The position numbers and the translations under genes are program-made. 7,949 nt of DNA from CAYMDS01 sp964576705. Lineage in GTDB: Bacteria; Patescibacteriota; Microgenomatia; Levybacterales; UBA12049. The notes under the pieces are model-generated. The model was not told the origin of the DNA, did no database searches, and worked only from the letters and a program-made list of their open reading frames with translations. The stretch lies in the NCBI GenBank assembly GCA_964576705.1, contig CAZNVI010000051.1, positions 1-7,949 on the forward strand. Direction: 5' to 3'. How positions within the stretch are numbered: the first letter of the stretch is position 1; each line of letters opens with the position of its first letter. Of the stretch, positions 6,599 through 7,949 are shown in pieces.

Positions 6599-6619
6599 AG
6601 TAAATTTTTGAAATTTACT
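6599..6619. repeat. Perfect AT-rich inverted repeat over the end of the unknown gene
   Basis: AGTAAATTT (6599-6607) and AAATTTACT (6611-6619) are exact reverse complements around a TTG loop. The hairpin covers the TAA stop of the minus-strand gene. It is AT-only apart from one pair and has no T-run on either side, so it is not a standard intrinsic terminator, although it may protect the 3' end of the message. Confidence 0.5.
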
Positions 6620-7949
6620 CTTGATTTACTGTTCTTCCTTCTAGCCTATCTTTGAGTTTATTGGCATCCTTTTTTAGTTCCTCCAAAATATTAGGTGGAG
6701 CTTCATATGAGAAAGACAATACATGTGATAACATAGTTCCAATTTCTATTCTTGCATCAGGAATAAGTGCATCAAAATTTTCATCTATATTTTGAATCGT
6801 AGCCCCAACAAAGTAAGGATTGGTTATTATTTTTCCCATTTTGACTAGAGCAGAAACACCATCGGGTTGTTTAGCAAGAATGTTCAAATAATCTACTTCG
6901 AAGTATTTCCACCATATTTCAACGTTTTTGCTTGACAACAACAAATCAACTAGCTGGATTATTTGAGTAATAGATGGCTCTTGACCTTCTTCAGTCTTCA
7001 TAATTTGAGCAACACCAACACCGAACGGCTTATAATGAATAAAATCAACTCCACCATGCATATAGACTTCATCTATCGTCCTCATCAACTCCTCAGCTTT
7101 TTTCCTTGCACTTGCAAAATCATCACTTATCCTTTCACCTAACATCTTTTCTAAAGATGTTCTTATTTTAGTCAGGTCTTGAGTCGAAAATCTTTGTTGA
7201 TTCATTTGTAGTATTAGTTCAACAGCATAGATACTATCCTCAACGAAAAATTCATTATTTGCGCCTTCAATAACCCTGAGAAAAGCTGGAGTCGCTTCCA
7301 CAGGGTAAGTGAATTTTATTCTATCCATTTTATCCCGTCCTATTTTTTCAGTCCAACTCAACCATTCCTCATCTTCAGGTTGTTTCCCTCTTTGAGGTCT
7401 AGTAAGTTCATCAACAGTTTTTGAGAAGTCTTTAACTAATTGTTGCTGTTCTTGTTGTTGAAGTCGAGGGACATCTTCTGGATTAACTCCAAAATATCTT
7501 GCTAATCTTCTCACTGTATCAACCGAAGTGTTTTGAAGTAATGCTTCAGCTTTCTCAACAGTTAATGCATCGCCTTGTTGTTCTCTTGATATCTGAAATA
7601 GCTTCTGTGCAACCCATTGGTATTCTCTTATTTGCTGTAGATAAGAGACAAATCTAGCGTGATATTGGTCATAAATTAAAGCCTTTTCTTCAGGGCCGAT
7701 GTCTTCCTGTATCCATAGATGATTTCTCACTTTTTCTAAATGTTCTAGCCATTGATCCCCATCTAAATCACCCAACTCTCTATAAGCTACATCTCCTGAT
7801 GCATAATAAGCAATAACTTCATCTTTTGCATCATGTAAAAAATTTTTTCTCAGTTGATCAGCATATTCCTTATGGTCTTCAAAATAATATAGCTCACTTA
7901 GGGTTTTATCAGTATCTCTCAAATGTACTAGTTCTCCTTCAGCAAGGAA
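6615..7949 (-). CDS. Large helical protein of unknown function (5' partial)
   Basis: The frame is open to the right edge, reading FLAEGELVHLRDTDKTL into the gene, so the start lies outside; the TTG at 7920-7922 is an internal Leu. The 444 visible residues match no family I recognise. They lack cysteine, signal peptide and membrane spans, and are rich in charged amphipathic helices. Notable parts are an acidic, aromatic N-terminal region (about 7650-7910), a helix-turn-helix-like stretch VDTVRRLARYFGVNPEDV (about 7468-7521) without a second recognition motif, a Gln-rich run (QQQEQQQ, about 7440-7460), a region with conserved-looking aromatics (NVEIWWKYFEVDYL) and a C-terminal amphipathic helix (NILEELKKDANKLKDRLEG). 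It may be a cytoplasmic scaffold or repeat protein. It converges on the hydrolase gene across the 587-bp gap. The stop is TAA. Confidence 0.7.
   Translation of the reverse strand, partial: FLAEGELVHLRDTDKTLSELYYFEDHKEYADQLRKNFLHDAKDEVIAYYASGDVAYRELGDLDGDQWLEHLEKVRNHLWIQEDIGPEEKALIYDQYHARFVSYLQQIREYQWVAQKLFQISREQQGDALTVEKAEALLQNTSVDTVRRLARYFGVNPEDVPRLQQQEQQQLVKDFSKTVDELTRPQRGKQPEDEEWLSWTEKIGRDKMDRIKFTYPVEATPAFLRVIEGANNEFFVEDSIYAVELILQMNQQRFSTQDLTKIRTSLEKMLGERISDDFASARKKAEELMRTIDEVYMHGGVDFIHYKPFGVGVAQIMKTEEGQEPSITQIIQLVDLLLSSKNVEIWWKYFEVDYLNILAKQPDGVSALVKMGKIITNPYFVGATIQNIDENFDALIPDARIEIGTMLSHVLSFSYEAPPNILEELKKDANKLKDRLEGRTVNQE

Larger units (their letters stand above)
6028..6614. other. 587-bp interval without a convincing intact gene
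   Basis: This gap lies between the convergent hydrolase and unknown-protein genes. It holds the end of a 66-codon frame, a good AGGAG site, a signal-like 28-codon frame closed by TGA but continuing in frame for 29 more codons, and an 81-codon stop-free run in another frame (6338-6580) without a start codon. A 40-codon basic frame (6489-6611) overlaps that run. No tRNA, rRNA, insertion-sequence end or T-run terminator was seen. The pattern fits a small gene under decay better than a regulatory region. Confidence 0.55.

Noticed and set aside
6489..6611. 40-codon, very basic plus-strand frame (MTNHLKKHRSQPRNHSDHPY and onward)
   Set aside because: No Shine-Dalgarno site, low-complexity composition and overlap with the longer open run at 6338-6580. 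A TTGACG/AAAAAT pair at 6446-6474 could serve it but is weak.
7920..7922. TTG as the start of the right-hand minus-strand gene
   Set aside because: The frame continues without a stop to base 7949 and no ribosome-binding site precedes the TTG.

Overview
This is a window of AT-rich bacterial DNA (by eye in the mid-30s % GC). Gene content suggests a Candidate Phyla Radiation (Patescibacteria) genome, perhaps the Microgenomates side. The reasons are a large kelch-type repeat protein with 'DGTxGxW' blades fused to a C39-like papain-fold domain, a single-pass membrane protein with a small N-terminal helical 'GW' module, few Shine-Dalgarno sequences, and several long proteins with no obvious family. 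This placement is an inference from protein style; no rRNA or marker gene is present. Long reading frames free of internal UGA that end cleanly at TAA, TAG and TGA fit the standard bacterial code.

Layout. (1) 1-1590, plus strand: the C-terminal part of a probably exported kelch/C39-like protein, cut by the left edge, ending in a His/Asp-rich tail. (2) 1609-4550, minus strand: three co-directional genes read right to left. They are a membrane-anchored protein with a Cys-rich outer domain (3651-4550), a GT2 glycosyltransferase (2861-3589) and a GT4 glycosyltransferase (1609-2838). A good promoter sits between the first two, so the glycosyltransferase pair can be its own transcription unit. (3) 4551-4623: a 73-bp divergent promoter region. 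(4) 4624-6027, plus strand: a Cys-free alpha/beta-hydrolase-like protein with a GTSMG nucleophile elbow. (5) 6028-6614: a 587-bp gap without a convincing intact gene. It holds overlapping short frames that look like a small or decayed exported-protein gene: a clear AGGAG site, a signal-like hydrophobic start, an in-frame TGA, then an open run in another frame. (6) 6615-7949, minus strand: a long, Cys-free, probably helical protein of unknown function, cut by the right edge.

How the genes fit together. The left half has a cell-surface theme: a secreted propeller/papain-fold protein next to two enzymes that build surface glycolipids or polysaccharide, plus an anchored outer-face protein. The right half (hydrolase, decayed gap, unknown helical protein) has no signal peptides or membrane spans in its two large proteins and looks cytoplasmic. 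No mobile element, CRISPR array, tRNA or rRNA was seen. The most unusual items are the kelch/C39/His-tail fusion, the broken small gene in the 587-bp gap, the orphan hydrolase and unknown-protein pair, and -10 boxes placed so close to start codons that leaderless mRNAs are likely.
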